Assembly (NCBI GenBank): GCA_019722365.1 | Contig: JADFUC010000019.1 | Location: 62,001 to 126,000, forward strand | Direction: 5' to 3' | Length of the DNA stretch: 64,000 nucleotides | Origin: Lithospermum erythrorhizon | Lineage: Eukaryota > Streptophyta > Magnoliopsida > Boraginales > Boraginaceae | Shown here: one piece after another, positions 53,365 through 64,000 of the stretch | Layout of the letters: the number at the start of each line of letters is the position of its first letter | Position numbering within the stretch: position 1 is the stretch's first letter | Notes under the pieces: generated by a model | The model's database searches: none | Seen by the model: only the letters and a program-made list of their open reading frames with translations | Told to the model about the DNA's origin: nothing | Position numbers and translations under genes: made by a program

Positions 53365-53512
53365 CATAAAAAATTGAGATTTAACAGAAATTTGGATGGA
53401 AATAGTAATTGAAAACACTTTTGGAACTTAGGTGATCAAACAGACCCTTTGAAACATAGGTGATAAAAAAGGGACACGTGGTAAACATAGGCGATCAACG
53501 CGACCATTAGTC
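53365..53512 (-). repeat. Right terminal inverted repeat
   Basis: Inverted partner of 52188-52340. Confidence 0.7.
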
Positions 53513-53957
53513 ATTAGCAACATATAATATAATTTTGTCACAATTAGAGGCGTTAACGAACAGAATCGAGCCGGATTTCTCCCAATCCGGTTCGATTCAT
53601 TAATAAAACTGGTTCGAATTATAAACCCGAACGACATCGATCGAAATATTTTTTAACGGTGAGCGACAACTGCTTGACTTGCCCGCTTCACCACCCTACT
53701 CACACAAGTCACAATATAAAATTCGACAATCTTTTTAGAAGTTATACTTCGTAGAAGTTAGTGAGTCAAAGAGAACATGAGACCAACTAAAAGCACAGTG
53801 AAAGAGTACTAAAAAGTTGTTAAATGACTATTTTGCTCCTAAATGAAACTTCCGCAAGTACTGCACTTAGGAATAGGGAGCTAAAATAGTAGTTTCACAC
53901 CATATGGTACGGGGCAACACTCATACACACACCAAACAAAGAACTCCTCAATGTGAA
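53513..53957. other. Non-coding DNA with a small hairpin
   Basis: AAATGACTATTTTGCTCCTA (53823-53842) faces its near reverse complement at about 53875-53897. No gene seen. Confidence 0.45.
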
Positions 53958-54230
53958 ATGACTATTTTGCCCTTATGCACATAAGCGAACTCGATGGATG
54001 TTTATAAGCACATAAGCCGGCAATCGAATAGCCAATAGACAAATGTTTAATTAACTTATTGCTTATAATCAAACAAGCGAATTCGCTTGTTTGATAATGA
54101 GCATGCTATCAGGTTGTTTGTTTGTACGTAAGCAAACTAGTGCCATGCTTATTACACAATAAGCGAATTTTTTGTGTGTTTGTTAGATAACGAGCATGGT
54201 ATTAGCTTGTTTGTTTATATGTAAACACAA
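53958..54230. repeat. Possible left end of the MULE with subterminal AAGCGAATT repeats
   Basis: It starts near TGAAATGACTATTTTGCCCT, similar to termini of plant Mutator-like elements, and is followed by repeated AAGCGAA(C/T)T and GCTTGTTTG motifs. It includes a perfect 28-bp palindrome at 54068-54095 centred on GCGAATTCGC. The same motif recurs on the other side of the transposase to 62.6 kb. Confidence 0.45.
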
Positions 54231-54239
54231 TGCAAATTC

Positions 54240-54490
54240 ATAAGAATGAATACATAAAAACTAGTTAAATAATTAATTACATAAGAATGACTTAAATAAT
54301 TAATTACATAAGAAATATTAAATAATTTATTACATAAGAATGAATTAAATAGTTTATTACATACGAATGAAATAAATAACTAATTACATAAAAATGAAAT
54401 AAATAATTAATTACATAAGAATGAATTAAATAGTAATTACATAAGAAGAAATTAAATAATTAATTACATAAGAATGAATTAATTAATGAT
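54240..54490 (+). repeat. AT-rich tandem repeat, unit about 27-29 bp
   Basis: About nine copies of ATTACATAAGAATGAATTAAA plus AATAATTA variants. The array runs up to the stop codon of the OTU-containing ORF on the minus strand. Confidence 0.8.
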
Positions 54491-57340
54491 GAAATGGCTA
54501 AAATGCGTTGCTCCGGCGGCAACTTGATATCTCTGCCGACGGCGTGGTTCGTCTGCCCGGTAATGTGCGTTGAATAAGTTGATTCTTTCTCTATATTGAA
54601 TTTCTAAACCTTGAGCTGAAGCATCTCGTCCATTTTTCCAATACAATGCAATCGGAGGGATAGGATGATCAATGCTGATCATGTGTAGCTACAATTAAAA
54701 TTTGACAAATTAGCATACAATATGTAAACGAAGTGATTCATAATTTGAGAGAGATATGATCTTACCAGTATAAAATGATTCCCTCCATCAACATTTCCTA
54801 AAACCAAGTGTCGTTGCATGTCCTTTGATCCAAGATAGCTGGAAGACAAGTTGTTCCTGCAACGTCAGTAAATGCCTCAAATACGACATTGTATGTGGTA
54901 GCCACGACGTGTCCACATTCGGGCAATGTCATCCATTTATCTACAGGAGCCGGGCCCGAGGAGTGAGATAGTCTGAGAACAAGGTCGTCAACATTGGAAT
55001 GAGCCCCTAAGATCCGCTCGTAAAGTTGTGGTCGTACAAAGAGGTCGGCAAGAAGATCGTTCCTAACCCGGAGCCATTCATCATCATTCCCGTAAATCGC
55101 CAATGCCACTGCTCTAAAGCCGCAGTTACTACTCCACGCATACTGCAAAAATTTCAACATAGCGGAGCATATACGGAGGAATTTGGCCGCATAAATAGAA
55201 CCTTGTAGTGGTAATGGTCCGCGATAGCGCTTTTACGCAATCTCATGGGAGAGGGGACATTCGGTTAGTGATGCTTGTATTCAAGTGTCCCGGGGACGAC
55301 GGACTACTCAGATACTGCTTTTTGAAATGTTCACGGGGCTACCCTCAAGCGATTTTAACCCACTTTGGCAACACGCCCAACACCCTTTTTCCTAGGAGAT
55401 TGTTTGTAACCAATAAATTTCATCACTTTCTAAAAAGCGGATGCCATTCTAACCTTGGATTTATTTGATTTACTCGGTTTGGCTCGAATTTCCGGGCACC
55501 AACGGTTGACGTTGGGTTTCGACGATAATCTGCAGACTCAGAATGCTAGGCTTCGCTAATGGTTGCGGAGGACTTCCATCGTTATCGGTAATCGGCTCAT
55601 TTTTTTTCGCCACCTCGGCTATAAACCCGTGGAAACTCTATGTCCAACTTTTGCCAATACTGTATGTCACCGCAGGACGCTAATCCCTCGACGGATGTAC
55701 AGCCAGTAGTACATGGGCACAAGGTAGACCATGTGTTCATCGAATGTAACAACCACAACTTTGGGAATCCTGACCCCTCTCATACATTTCTTCCAATTCC
55801 TTATTAGATGAAAAGTTTCATTGATATTTTTCTGACGAGGTTCCCCGGTGCCGCTAAGGCGCAATATCGTTTGTCCGGATCCTAGTTCCACTTATACTTA
55901 CACTTTTTTATGTCGTAAGAATTTGACCCTTCATGACTTTATGAAGTGTATGAAATATGGTGTCGAACGGATAGTTTCGTCCTTTCAAGTTCCGTTTGAC
56001 CCGGTGATGTTCCCCTTCGACCCTGAAATTTAATAATTTAATCACATGTCATTGAACTATATTTGTCAATTATGTTTTATATTGAATAACATACCTGTTG
56101 GTTGTATAATGGCCAAAGTGGAAGTAATAAATGACGTTAACCTGAGGATATTCTCGTGGTAAGGGACGATCCATGTAGCTCTCAAGAATAATCGATCAAT
56201 CCAGTCAACCTCGTACTAAATGTTAAATGTTCCCATCTTGCCTCCCATCCGTCCTCATTAGTCACCGATATGGCCCAGCCTCCGCCGTTGTTTGAATCCT
56301 CCTCAAAGATCTCGGGTAGGCGTCCCCGTTGAGACAAAGGTTTTACTTAGAACACATTGTTCAACGCGGTCAGGTGCATGATGGTGCTTGTATCCGTGGA
56401 ACACTTTTCTCGAGCATTTGTCAAAGCCGTGATCCCGATATGTGACAAGTACGTGTGGCCCGCCTCCCTTGTCACGCGTGAGCCACGCTAAAACCCATGT
56501 GTAATTTTTCTCTCCCTTTCATGTTCGAGGAAAGCCAGAATATACCATGGTATGTTTTATTTGTACTCGTCAGCCCGACAACCTCGAGTAGCGCTGTGCC
56601 ATACATGTTTGTGTTATAGGTGCAATCGAAAGCATTATCACTTGAGGATATGCATTGAGCATGCATGGGAGGTCAGTGACTGAATACTACACTCCGAGAG
56701 TCGACAACCCGACACACCAAAAGTCGAACAAGTATTTATGCTTCTTGCAAAGAAACAAAATTTTGCAACTAAGGCCCCGTGTCTTTTCTCTTTACGTATC
56801 TTCTACACCGTGATTGTAAACTCGAGTGAGGTCGGTAAATTTCGGTCGGCCCCCTCTTTTAATGATGCAAAGATGTCGCCGAGGTAGCATCATTTGTTCT
56901 TGTTCCCGAATTGCCACATACTCGTGATTCTTGATCGGCCCAACCTAGACCCCTCAGATATGAAGGAAATGGATGGTTATGTCTCCCATACTTCACTTGG
57001 ACCCACCACCGACTTCCACCATTAAGGTAATTCTTCTTTCCGATTAATCAAATTCACACCGGCTTTCAAGGCTACGCCTCCGTGTGAATTTTTTTTTTCT
57101 TATTAGTTCAGAGATTTACTCCTTGACTACAAAACCGTGAAGAACTCGATGCTCCCTTTTGTTCTCTGTCTCGCTTAGAACTTCGGACCGGGCCAACGTA
57201 ATGTTTCTACGCTACGCCACGTTCGAACATGTCTAAAAAGTCTTCTGGCCCCGAACCCGCTCGATTACTATGCTAAATTTCACTTATGTCGGAAATTGAT
57301 CTTCGATTTTCTCATAACTAACGGAGCAACCCATGTATAA
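54479..57340 (-). pseudogene. Mutator-like transposase with OTU cysteine protease domain, degraded
   Basis: Read leftward from about 57330, a FAR1-type zinc-binding region is suggested by YGRHNHPFPSYLRG (about 56960-57010). The MULE transposase core follows: DCTYNTNMYGTALLEVVGLT near 56600 (first catalytic Asp), TWVLAWLTRDK and VLVTYRDHGFDKC near 56430-56500, and FHFGHYTTNR near 56100. The C-terminal part has SNCGFRAVALAIYG near 55080-55140 (OTU catalytic Cys), APVDKWMTLPECGHVVATTY near 54890-54950, GNHFILV near 54770 (catalytic His), and HPIPPIALYWK near 54640. A small intron of about 76 bp (54692-54767, GTAAGA...TAG) seems to separate the last two. Many frame changes suggest decay. MULEs with OTU domains are a known plant group. 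Confidence 0.75.
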
Positions 57341-57635
57341 GACGATGGAATGATTGGACCGTAATCGGTCAATTGAGTTTCACTCATGAAAAATCAAAAC
57401 TATCAGATTGACCAAATCGTAGTTATATTTGTTATCCATTACGTAAAGGACGAGTATACTAACTAATTTATTTTGATAGTATAATAATATGATTTAGTAT
57501 TAAGTAAGTTAATTTGATAGTATATAATAATATAATGTAGTGTAATATATTGAATTTGGATCGAATAATTCGTTGTTGTTTCTAATCGGCTATTTATAGA
57601 TTAAACACAACCAACCAAATCGGTAATTATAGTTC

Positions 57636-57720
57636 CGTGAGTGTTTACTACTTTAGATTCTCGTGAAATCCATATATGTTCAGAGTGTTTACTACTTTAG
57701 ATCTCGCAAATCCACATCAA
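57636..57720 (+). repeat. Tandem duplication of a 43-bp unit
   Basis: GAGTGTTTACTACTTTAGAT occurs at about 57638 and 57681, each followed by CTCG and (A)AATCCA(T/C)AT. Confidence 0.75.
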
Positions 57721-58696
57721 GTATTCACGTGAATGATGTGACTATAAATGGTCACGCAACCTAATTGTTTCAAGCAATTTGTTCAACGCTCGATATAAGA
57801 CAGCAAGTTTTTCCCTTGTTTCACTCAAACAAGCTTTAATCTCTACCATTGCTTACAAGAAAAAAATCATCAATCGATTTCGCTAGTTTACTTACAAGCT
57901 CTAATACAATTTGCTTGATTCACGGTCTCCCAAATTAGTGCAAAAAATGACTTGATTTGACAACACAACTTTCACGTATATCGATTACACTCAAACAAAT
58001 TATGACCATGTTTATTTTGTAACAAACGAATTCAGTCAGTGTTTATTATGCTTTAAGCGAATTTATTTCGTGTTTGTTATATTATAAGCGAATTGCCGCA
58101 ATGATTGTTTCCCATTAAGTGAGTTTATCTCATGTTTATTAAACACGAATCAATTGTTTATTTTGTGCTAATATTTCTCAATTATGTTAATTGGTGTTTA
58201 AATATGATAAAATTATTCAAATACTTATTGTAATAAGATATTAAAATTGTTGTTCAATTTTGTTTTAACTTTCACGCATATCGAACCAATTATTCAAACA
58301 AGCGAATTGTTTCAATGGTTGTAATGAAACAACCGAATTAGAGAATCTTAAATCAGCTTAGGGCTTATTATTATTTTCATTAAATATGTAAAGATAATTG
58401 AAACCCATGCCCGCTTTTATTGATTTTAAACAAATTGATTGAATTCTTAAACAGCTTAAAGCTTACAATTATCATTAAGGGGTAGTATTTTATTTTAATT
58501 GACTATATTTTAATTAATAGTTATTTTATTAAATAGTTAATTGAATTCTTAAAATTTAATATTAAGGTAGTATTTTAATAGACAACCGAATTGTGAACTA
58601 TGTCAAAGTTCGATTTAAGCTAGTCAAACGACAATTAAATGGATTAGAGGGATATAAATTACCGATACGAAATTTTCAACCGGAGAAAGGTTTTCA

Positions 58697-58826
58697 AGCT
58701 CTTACTATTTTTGTACATGTACCCAAATTTTCAAATCGAGTAATTATAGTATACAACTTTCACGAAAAATGAGGAAAACCTTTGAAACAACGCATGATTT
58801 GACTATACATGCATTCACGACTCGAG
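58697..58826 (+). repeat. Direct repeat copy 1 of about 130 bp
   Basis: It starts at GCTCTTACTATTTTTGTACA and includes ATAATTATAGTATACAACTT-like, CACGAAAAATGAGGAAAACC and GATTTGACTATACATG blocks. It is about 90 percent like 61817-61945. Confidence 0.8.
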
Positions 58827-59084
58827 ATCAATAACCATGTAATTACCATGCTTATAAAGAAACAAGAACGGTAAAAAATCGAATTTAAATCTTAACGAAA
58901 GAATTAAAATCAATTCGGCTTGTTCCTCATCGAAGACAAAGATGAATTCGCTTGTTCCCTCATCACAAAATTGAACTCGCTTGTTACACAACAAACAAGA
59001 TTTGATTTGACTTGATTTGACAACACACTGACCGATTTGAATATGAATTGTATATTATATTATGAAATTTGGTATGAATTGTGT

Positions 59085-59420
59085 ATTATATTATGAAATT
59101 ATTAAGATTATGAATTTATTTATTACATTTCGAAATGAGAATTTATGAATTGTATATTATGAAATTATGAAATATAATAAAATATGGTCAAATTATGATA
59201 AAATTATGAAATATGATGAAATTATGAAATATGAGATTATGATAAAATTATGATTGTAATTATGATAAAATTATGAAATATGATGAAACTATGATGAAAT
59301 TATGAAATATGAGATTATGATAAACCTATGATTGTAATTTTATGAAATATGAAATTATTGAGATTATGAAATTGTAATAAATTGTGTATTAAATATTATG
59401 AAATTTATTGTTAATATTTA
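59085..59420 (+). repeat. ATTATGAAATATGA minisatellite, first array
   Basis: Irregular repeats of ATTATGAAATATGA, GATTATGATAAAATT and similar. They resemble the longer array at 60640-61510. Confidence 0.7.
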
Positions 59421-60639
59421 TTGTTAATATTTCGAATTGTGTGAATTATGAATTGTGTAATATTAATTATACTTTCGAATGTTAACAATTTCGAATTTTG
59501 ATAGACAAATCGAACTTGGGAAATTATGTCAAAGTTCAATTTTAATTCAGTCAATCGACAATTAAAATGGATTACATGGATAGAAAAATTCAACATTATC
59601 ACGATTTGATTGCACATGTCTTGATTTGATTACAAATAAATGAAATAAAGTATCAAATTTATTTCGTGTTATTCGATGAACTAACAAGTAACTACCATGT
59701 TTATAAAGAAACAATGATAGAAAAAAATTGCTTATTACTTCATTGCTAATAACAAGAATTCGCTTGTTACTCATCAAGCACAACAAGAATTCGCTTGTTA
59801 CACAACAAACACGGGAACAATTCGCTTATTTTATTTGATTTGACAACACACTGATTTGATTTGACAACACGATTTGATTTGACAACACGTGAACCGAAGT
59901 TTCAGACATGGTTTCGTGAGAAACAACCTATTCTGCCTACGGTTTGTTAAGCATAACAAACGAATTTGCATTACATTGTTTGGTGAGAAACAAACCGAAT
60001 TTGTGCATGGCTCGACAAAAACAAAGCGGATTTTTTCTATTCTAAACACTAAGAAGCAAGTTGAGTATTTGCCTAACATCATACACTAAGCGAATTTTGT
60101 TTTAAATATGAATTGTGTATTATATTATGAAACAAAAGTGAATTGTATTAAATATTATGAAATTATTTGTTAATATTTATTGTTAATATTTCGAACGATA
60201 TAAATTGTGTTTGTGCATATTATAAGCGAATTAGATTTGTGTTTGTTAAGTTACAAGCTAATTGATTTTCGTGTTTGTTATATGACAAGCTTATTCGATT
60301 TTGTGCTTGTTATATGCATTAATTCGGGCAACGATTACACTACAATAAGCGCATTTATCCATCGTTGATTAGACACTCTAATCATTGAAATGATGTGTTA
60401 GATTTGCATTTTCAAAATCTTATTTATTATTGAGTTTACATATTATGAAATTGTTTGTTAATATTATGAAATTATTTGTTAATATTTATGAATTGTGTAT
60501 TAAATATTATGAAATTGTTTGTTATATTTATTGTTAATATTTCGAATTAATGTTATGAATTGAGTATTATTGAGATTACTTGTTAATATTTCGAATTGTG
60601 TTTTATGAATTGTGTATTATGAATTTATTTATTACATTT

Positions 60640-61510
60640 CGAATTGAGAATTTATGAATTGTATATTATGAAATTATTGAGATTATGAAATATAATAAAA
60701 TATGGTCAAATTATGATAAAATTATGAAATATGATGAAATATGATAAAATATGTGATGATGAAATTATGAAATATGATAAAATTTTAGATTATAATAAAA
60801 TATGGTAAAATTATGAAATATGGTAAATTTTAGATTATGAGATATCATAAAATTTTAGAATATGGTAAAATATGGTAAAATTATGAAATATGGTAAAATT
60901 ATGAAATATGGTAAATTATGGTAAAATTATGAAATATGGTAAATTATGGTAAATTTTAGAATATGGTAAAATTATGAAATATGGTAAATTATGAAATATG
61001 GTAAATTATGGTAAATTTTAGAAGATAAAATATGGTAAAATATGGTAAATTATGAAATATGATAAATTATGGTAAAATTATGAAATATGGTAAAATATGG
61101 TACATTATGAAATATGGTAAACATGGTAAATTATGAAATATGGTAAATTATGGTAAATTTTAGAATATGGTAAAATTATAAAATATGGTAAATTATGAAA
61201 TATGGTAAATTATGGTAAAATTATGAAATATGGTAAATTATGGTAAAATTATGAAATATGAAATATGGTAAAATATGGTAAATTATGAAATATGGTTAAA
61301 AATGGTAAAATTATGAAATATGGTAAATTATAGTAAATTTTAGAATATGTTAAAATATGGTCAAATTATGATAATTGGTAAAATATGCTAAATATCATAA
61401 ATTATGGTCAAATGAAATATCATAAAATTTAGATTATGATAAAATATGGTAAAAATTATGTTAATTGGTAAAATATTTATAAAATTATGTTAATTGTTAA
61501 AATATAATAA
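60640..61510 (+). repeat. AT-rich minisatellite of ATTATGAAATATGGTAAA units
   Basis: More than 30 irregular copies built from ATTATGAAATATGGTAAA, TTATGGTAAA and TTTTAGAATATGGTAAA sub-units. It is on one strand with a clear A+G bias and has no coding potential. Confidence 0.85.
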
Positions 61511-61816
61511 AAATTATGTTGATATTGTTAATAATGAAACAACCGAATTAATGTCACGGTTGACAACACACCTTTCACGATATCGATTACATTCAAGAAA
61601 AGACTCAATTCTTAAATATTATGAAATTATTAGATTTTTATGTATTAATTGAGATTATGTATTATCTGAGAGTTATTTCTCAATTTCTTTGATAATTAAT
61701 GTTAATAATTTCAAATTATTGTTCAATTCACGAAATTTTTCATGAAATAATCGAGAGTAAATTGCCGATTACTTTTTGTACATTCACGAAATTTTCAAAT
61801 CACAGCTTATCGCTAA

Positions 61817-61945
61817 GCTCTACTATTTTTGTACATGCACGAAATTTTCAAATCGATAATTATAGTATACAACTTTCACGAAAAATGAGGAAAACCTTGA
61901 AACAACGTGCATGATTTGACTATACATGATTCACGAATTTCGAGT
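61817..61945 (+). repeat. Direct repeat copy 2 of about 130 bp
   Basis: Partner of 58697-58826, 3.1 kb further right. Another pair, about 59405-59480 and 62825-62900 (TTATTGTTAATATTTCGAAT with GTGAATTATGAATTGTGTAA), has a similar spacing of 3.4 kb. Confidence 0.8.
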
Positions 61946-63188
61946 TGGTTTGAGCAAATGTTTTAAATGTTTGCTACAAAACAAGCTTTGGTCTCTTTAT
62001 GTACGTTTGTTCTGAAACAAACCCTAAGTCTATTCGCTTGTATATTCATAAACCCTAAACCAATTCGCTTGTAACGTTTTAAACACAAAAGTAATTCGGT
62101 TGTTTTCCTCGACATTAGTGCCCTGATAAACCCATGTGCCTAATTTGAGCATATATGCTTCACGAAAATCGAGGTCAGAGAATCAAATTTATTTCTTGAC
62201 TATTACAAAACAAGCGAACTAATAGCATGGTTGTTTCAAAACAACCGATTTTTTTTCATGTTTATTGATAAACAAGCTTGAAAATTGTATCCATAAATTT
62301 AAAGCTCTTCAAACATCATCATTATTTGAGTTCATTTTTTCATCATTATTTAAATTGTTGTTTATATTTCGCTTCTTTCTCCAAGTACCATTTATTTTAC
62401 TAACTTTATATTATAGAAATGGGATTGCGCAAGAAATCCAGCTTATTCAAGCCATGATTGTTGCGCAAGTAGCTACTCCATGGCAATTTATTGTTGGGCA
62501 ATGTTTAATTTAGCCAATGGACAGCTACTAGATGTTTCTAGTTTAGCCAATGATTGTTACTTGATAAGTGAAATTTAGCCAATGATTGTGTAATAAGCGA
62601 ATTTAGCCAATGATTGTTACTTGATTATTAGACACTAACCATGGACATTATATGTTATGTTTTTTTTTTCGAAATATTATGTATTAATTGAGATTATAGG
62701 TATTAATTGAGATAGTTCTTTGTCAATTATGAATTGAGATTATATATATGAAATTTATTGTTAATATTTATGAAATATTATGAAATTTATTGTTAATATT
62801 ATGAAATTTATTATGTATTAAATATTATGAAATTTATTGTTACTATTTATTGTTAATATTTCGAATTGCGTGAATTATGAATTGTGTAATATTAATTATA
62901 ATTTGAATGTAATCAAACAAATCGAATTAATGCCATGATTGTAATAAAACAACCGAATTGTAGAGATGATAATAATAAAACAACAGCAATGATTGTTTAA
63001 TAACAAATGAACCCTTTTTCCCCCTTGTTTACTGTGGAAGTAACTAATGTTAATATGATAAAATTATTCACCTTATGATTCTACTAATGATAGTTAAAGA
63101 TGGCCTGATCGTCGACAACCACCTAATCGGAATGTTCGAGCCGGGTATTACCGGGTCGACCAGAGGGGCAAAGAGGTTGGTAGTGGAA

Positions 63189-63300
63189 GACCCGTCCAAC
63201 AACCCGGTTCATCCCTTTGACGAGTACCCAGGAAGTATACCCGTCTAACAACCCGGTGCATCCTTTGATGAGTATGAGGGAAGCATACCTGTTCAACAAC
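63189..63300 (+). repeat. Tandem 47/48-bp repeat, about 2.3 copies
   Basis: CCGTC(C/T)AACAACCCGGT, then GCATCC/TCATCC, TTTGA(C/T)GAGTA and GGAAG(T/C)ATA recur in two complete copies and a partial third. In one plus-strand frame it would read as peptide repeats containing NNPVHPFDEYPGSIP. The unit length changes from 48 to 47, so the frame breaks. Confidence 0.7.
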
Positions 63301-63455
63301 CTACCAATCGTCACCAAGGAAGGCGTCAAAACATAGGTTTGCCAAACTATGACTGGTATACTCATGAGCCCATGCCTAAAATTTAAAAACTTAAGTTCTG
63401 AGTAGGCTTCAAAGGTCACTTACGAAAGCCGCGGAAGATCCCGAACTGGCAGAGC

Positions 63456-64000
63456 GTGAGCCCTTGTTGTCTTCAAACAGGACGTAGAGCAACAAACGCT
63501 TGGTCAACGCCCGTTAACAAAAGTGTGGATCTTGTTAATGCGACTGGGATCGATCATGTCCCATACATAACGCCTGTACACCAAACTCCTCGCATCGGGT
63601 TGCTTGCTTTCATCGAGCGGTGGCATCTAAAAGATCTAACTCCTTCCATATGCCTTAGAAATGATACTTCCGCACGATGTGCACTATCTGGGAATCCCCA
63701 TTATTGGTCGCCCCCTGCGCGGGCGGACGCCATACGATCCGTAACACCATACTTGATGGGTCGTGTTTTAAACGAGGGAACAAGAGAGCGCTCTTTATTA
63801 AAGCATCAAAAGAATCTGCCACTTGCACGCAGTGGGACCCCTCATTTGTAAGGTTCAGGCGCACCTTTGGTATTTGCCGGGAACGACATTGTTTGTCGAT
63901 AAATCCGGGACGCACACCCAAAGACAATACTTTAGACTTCGGGAGTACGCCGATAGAGTCGGCCATCATGTTGGGGCGCCGGTACTCGCACTTTACCACC
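63456..64000 (+). pseudogene. Plant mobile domain (PMD, MAIN/MAIL1-like) fragment, frameshifted, runs off the edge
   Basis: TGIDHVPYI and GLLAFIERWH (63540-63630) match the start of the PMD (G...V..I; L..AL(V/I)ERWR). Changing frame gives EMILPHDVHYLGIPIIGRPL (63659-63718), the conserved GE.T.TL.DV.YLLG(L/I)PI.G block, then a TAA. A third frame gives HLWYLPGTTLFVDKSGT, then YFRLREYADRVGHHVGAP and VLALYH (63860-63999), the following Y...(L)GGTLF.DKS.T block. PMDs occur in host proteins such as MAIN and MAIL1, which act in genome stability and silencing, and have been captured by MULE and gypsy elements. Frameshifts indicate a pseudogene, unless introns or sequence errors intervene. The C-terminal end lies outside the window. 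Confidence 0.85.

Larger units (their letters stand above)
52188..53512. mobile_element. Terminal-inverted-repeat element carrying an RNase H-like fragment
   Basis: The first about 150 bp (from GACTAATGATCACATTGATC) match the reverse complement of the last about 150 bp (GACTAATGGTCGCGTTGATC). Shared blocks include CCTATGTTTACC, AAAGGGTCT, TTTGATCAC and TTCCAAAAGTGTTT. There is no transposase inside, so the element is non-autonomous. Long terminal inverted repeats plus an apparently captured coding fragment recall Pack-MULEs, but no 9-bp target duplication is evident and the superfamily is unproven. Confidence 0.7.
57341..63079. repeat. Very AT-rich, repeat-dense region flanking the MULE
   Basis: No coding segment was recognised. 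The region contains a repeated AAGCGAATT motif in both orientations (for example near 58075, 58945, 59758, 60085, 60225, 62060, 62598), minisatellite arrays and two long direct repeats described separately. It may be the 5' part of the MULE or unrelated satellite-like DNA. Confidence 0.6.

Noticed and set aside
60640..61510. CRISPR-like regular repeats
   Set aside because: Units are irregular, have no unique spacers, and the sequence is from a plant nuclear genome.

Overview
The window looks like nuclear DNA of a flowering plant, most likely a eudicot. It is AT-rich and dominated by transposable elements in several states of decay. It holds one clearly recognisable, apparently intact host gene, an R2R3-MYB transcription factor on the minus strand (31837-36473). 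Its MYB domain closely matches what I remember of Arabidopsis MYB103, a secondary-wall and lignin regulator. No rRNA, tRNA, CRISPR or prokaryotic operon structure was seen.

Layout. 1-3.8 kb is AT-rich DNA with a small unrecognised two-exon ORF (2602-3115). 3869-7053 is a short LTR element with a Stowaway-like MITE inside it. 7-9.5 kb is mostly featureless apart from a GC-richer island. 9496-11770 is a solo LTR inside a G-rich tract. 14139-30766 is a nested stack: two plus-strand Ty3/gypsy (Tat-type) LTRs enclose a Ty1/copia element (about 15175-25666), which carries a long solo LTR in its RT region; a second solo LTR in the opposite orientation (25780-27109) and a decayed gypsy integrase follow. 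A LINE fragment (30767-31210) lies between this stack and the MYB gene.

MYB103-like has three exons (133, 130 and 682 bp; 314 aa). Its first intron is short and its second is 3.5 kb and contains a MITE. A complete but decayed minus-strand Tat-type gypsy element (36966-46381) lies 492 bp upstream of the ATG, in the same orientation. It has paired LTRs, a near-perfect 5-bp target duplication, a primer binding site, a polypurine tract, gag/PR/RT/IN relics and an antisense ORF.

46.4-52 kb is intergenic AT-rich DNA with two MITE-like elements. 52188-53512 is a terminal-inverted-repeat element carrying an RNase H-like fragment. 54479-57340 is a degraded Mutator-like transposase joined to an OTU-type cysteine protease domain. 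It lies within about 9 kb of repeat-rich DNA (53.95-63.0 kb) where a short AAGCGAATT/AATTCGCTT motif recurs in both orientations. The right edge (63456-64000) is a frameshifted plant mobile domain (PMD) sequence that runs off the window.

The window is mainly a record of nested retrotransposition around one developmental regulator. I did not find a convincing new biological system. The observations most worth following are possible LTR read-out into MYB103, and the MULE-OTU/PMD region with its motif-rich repeats.
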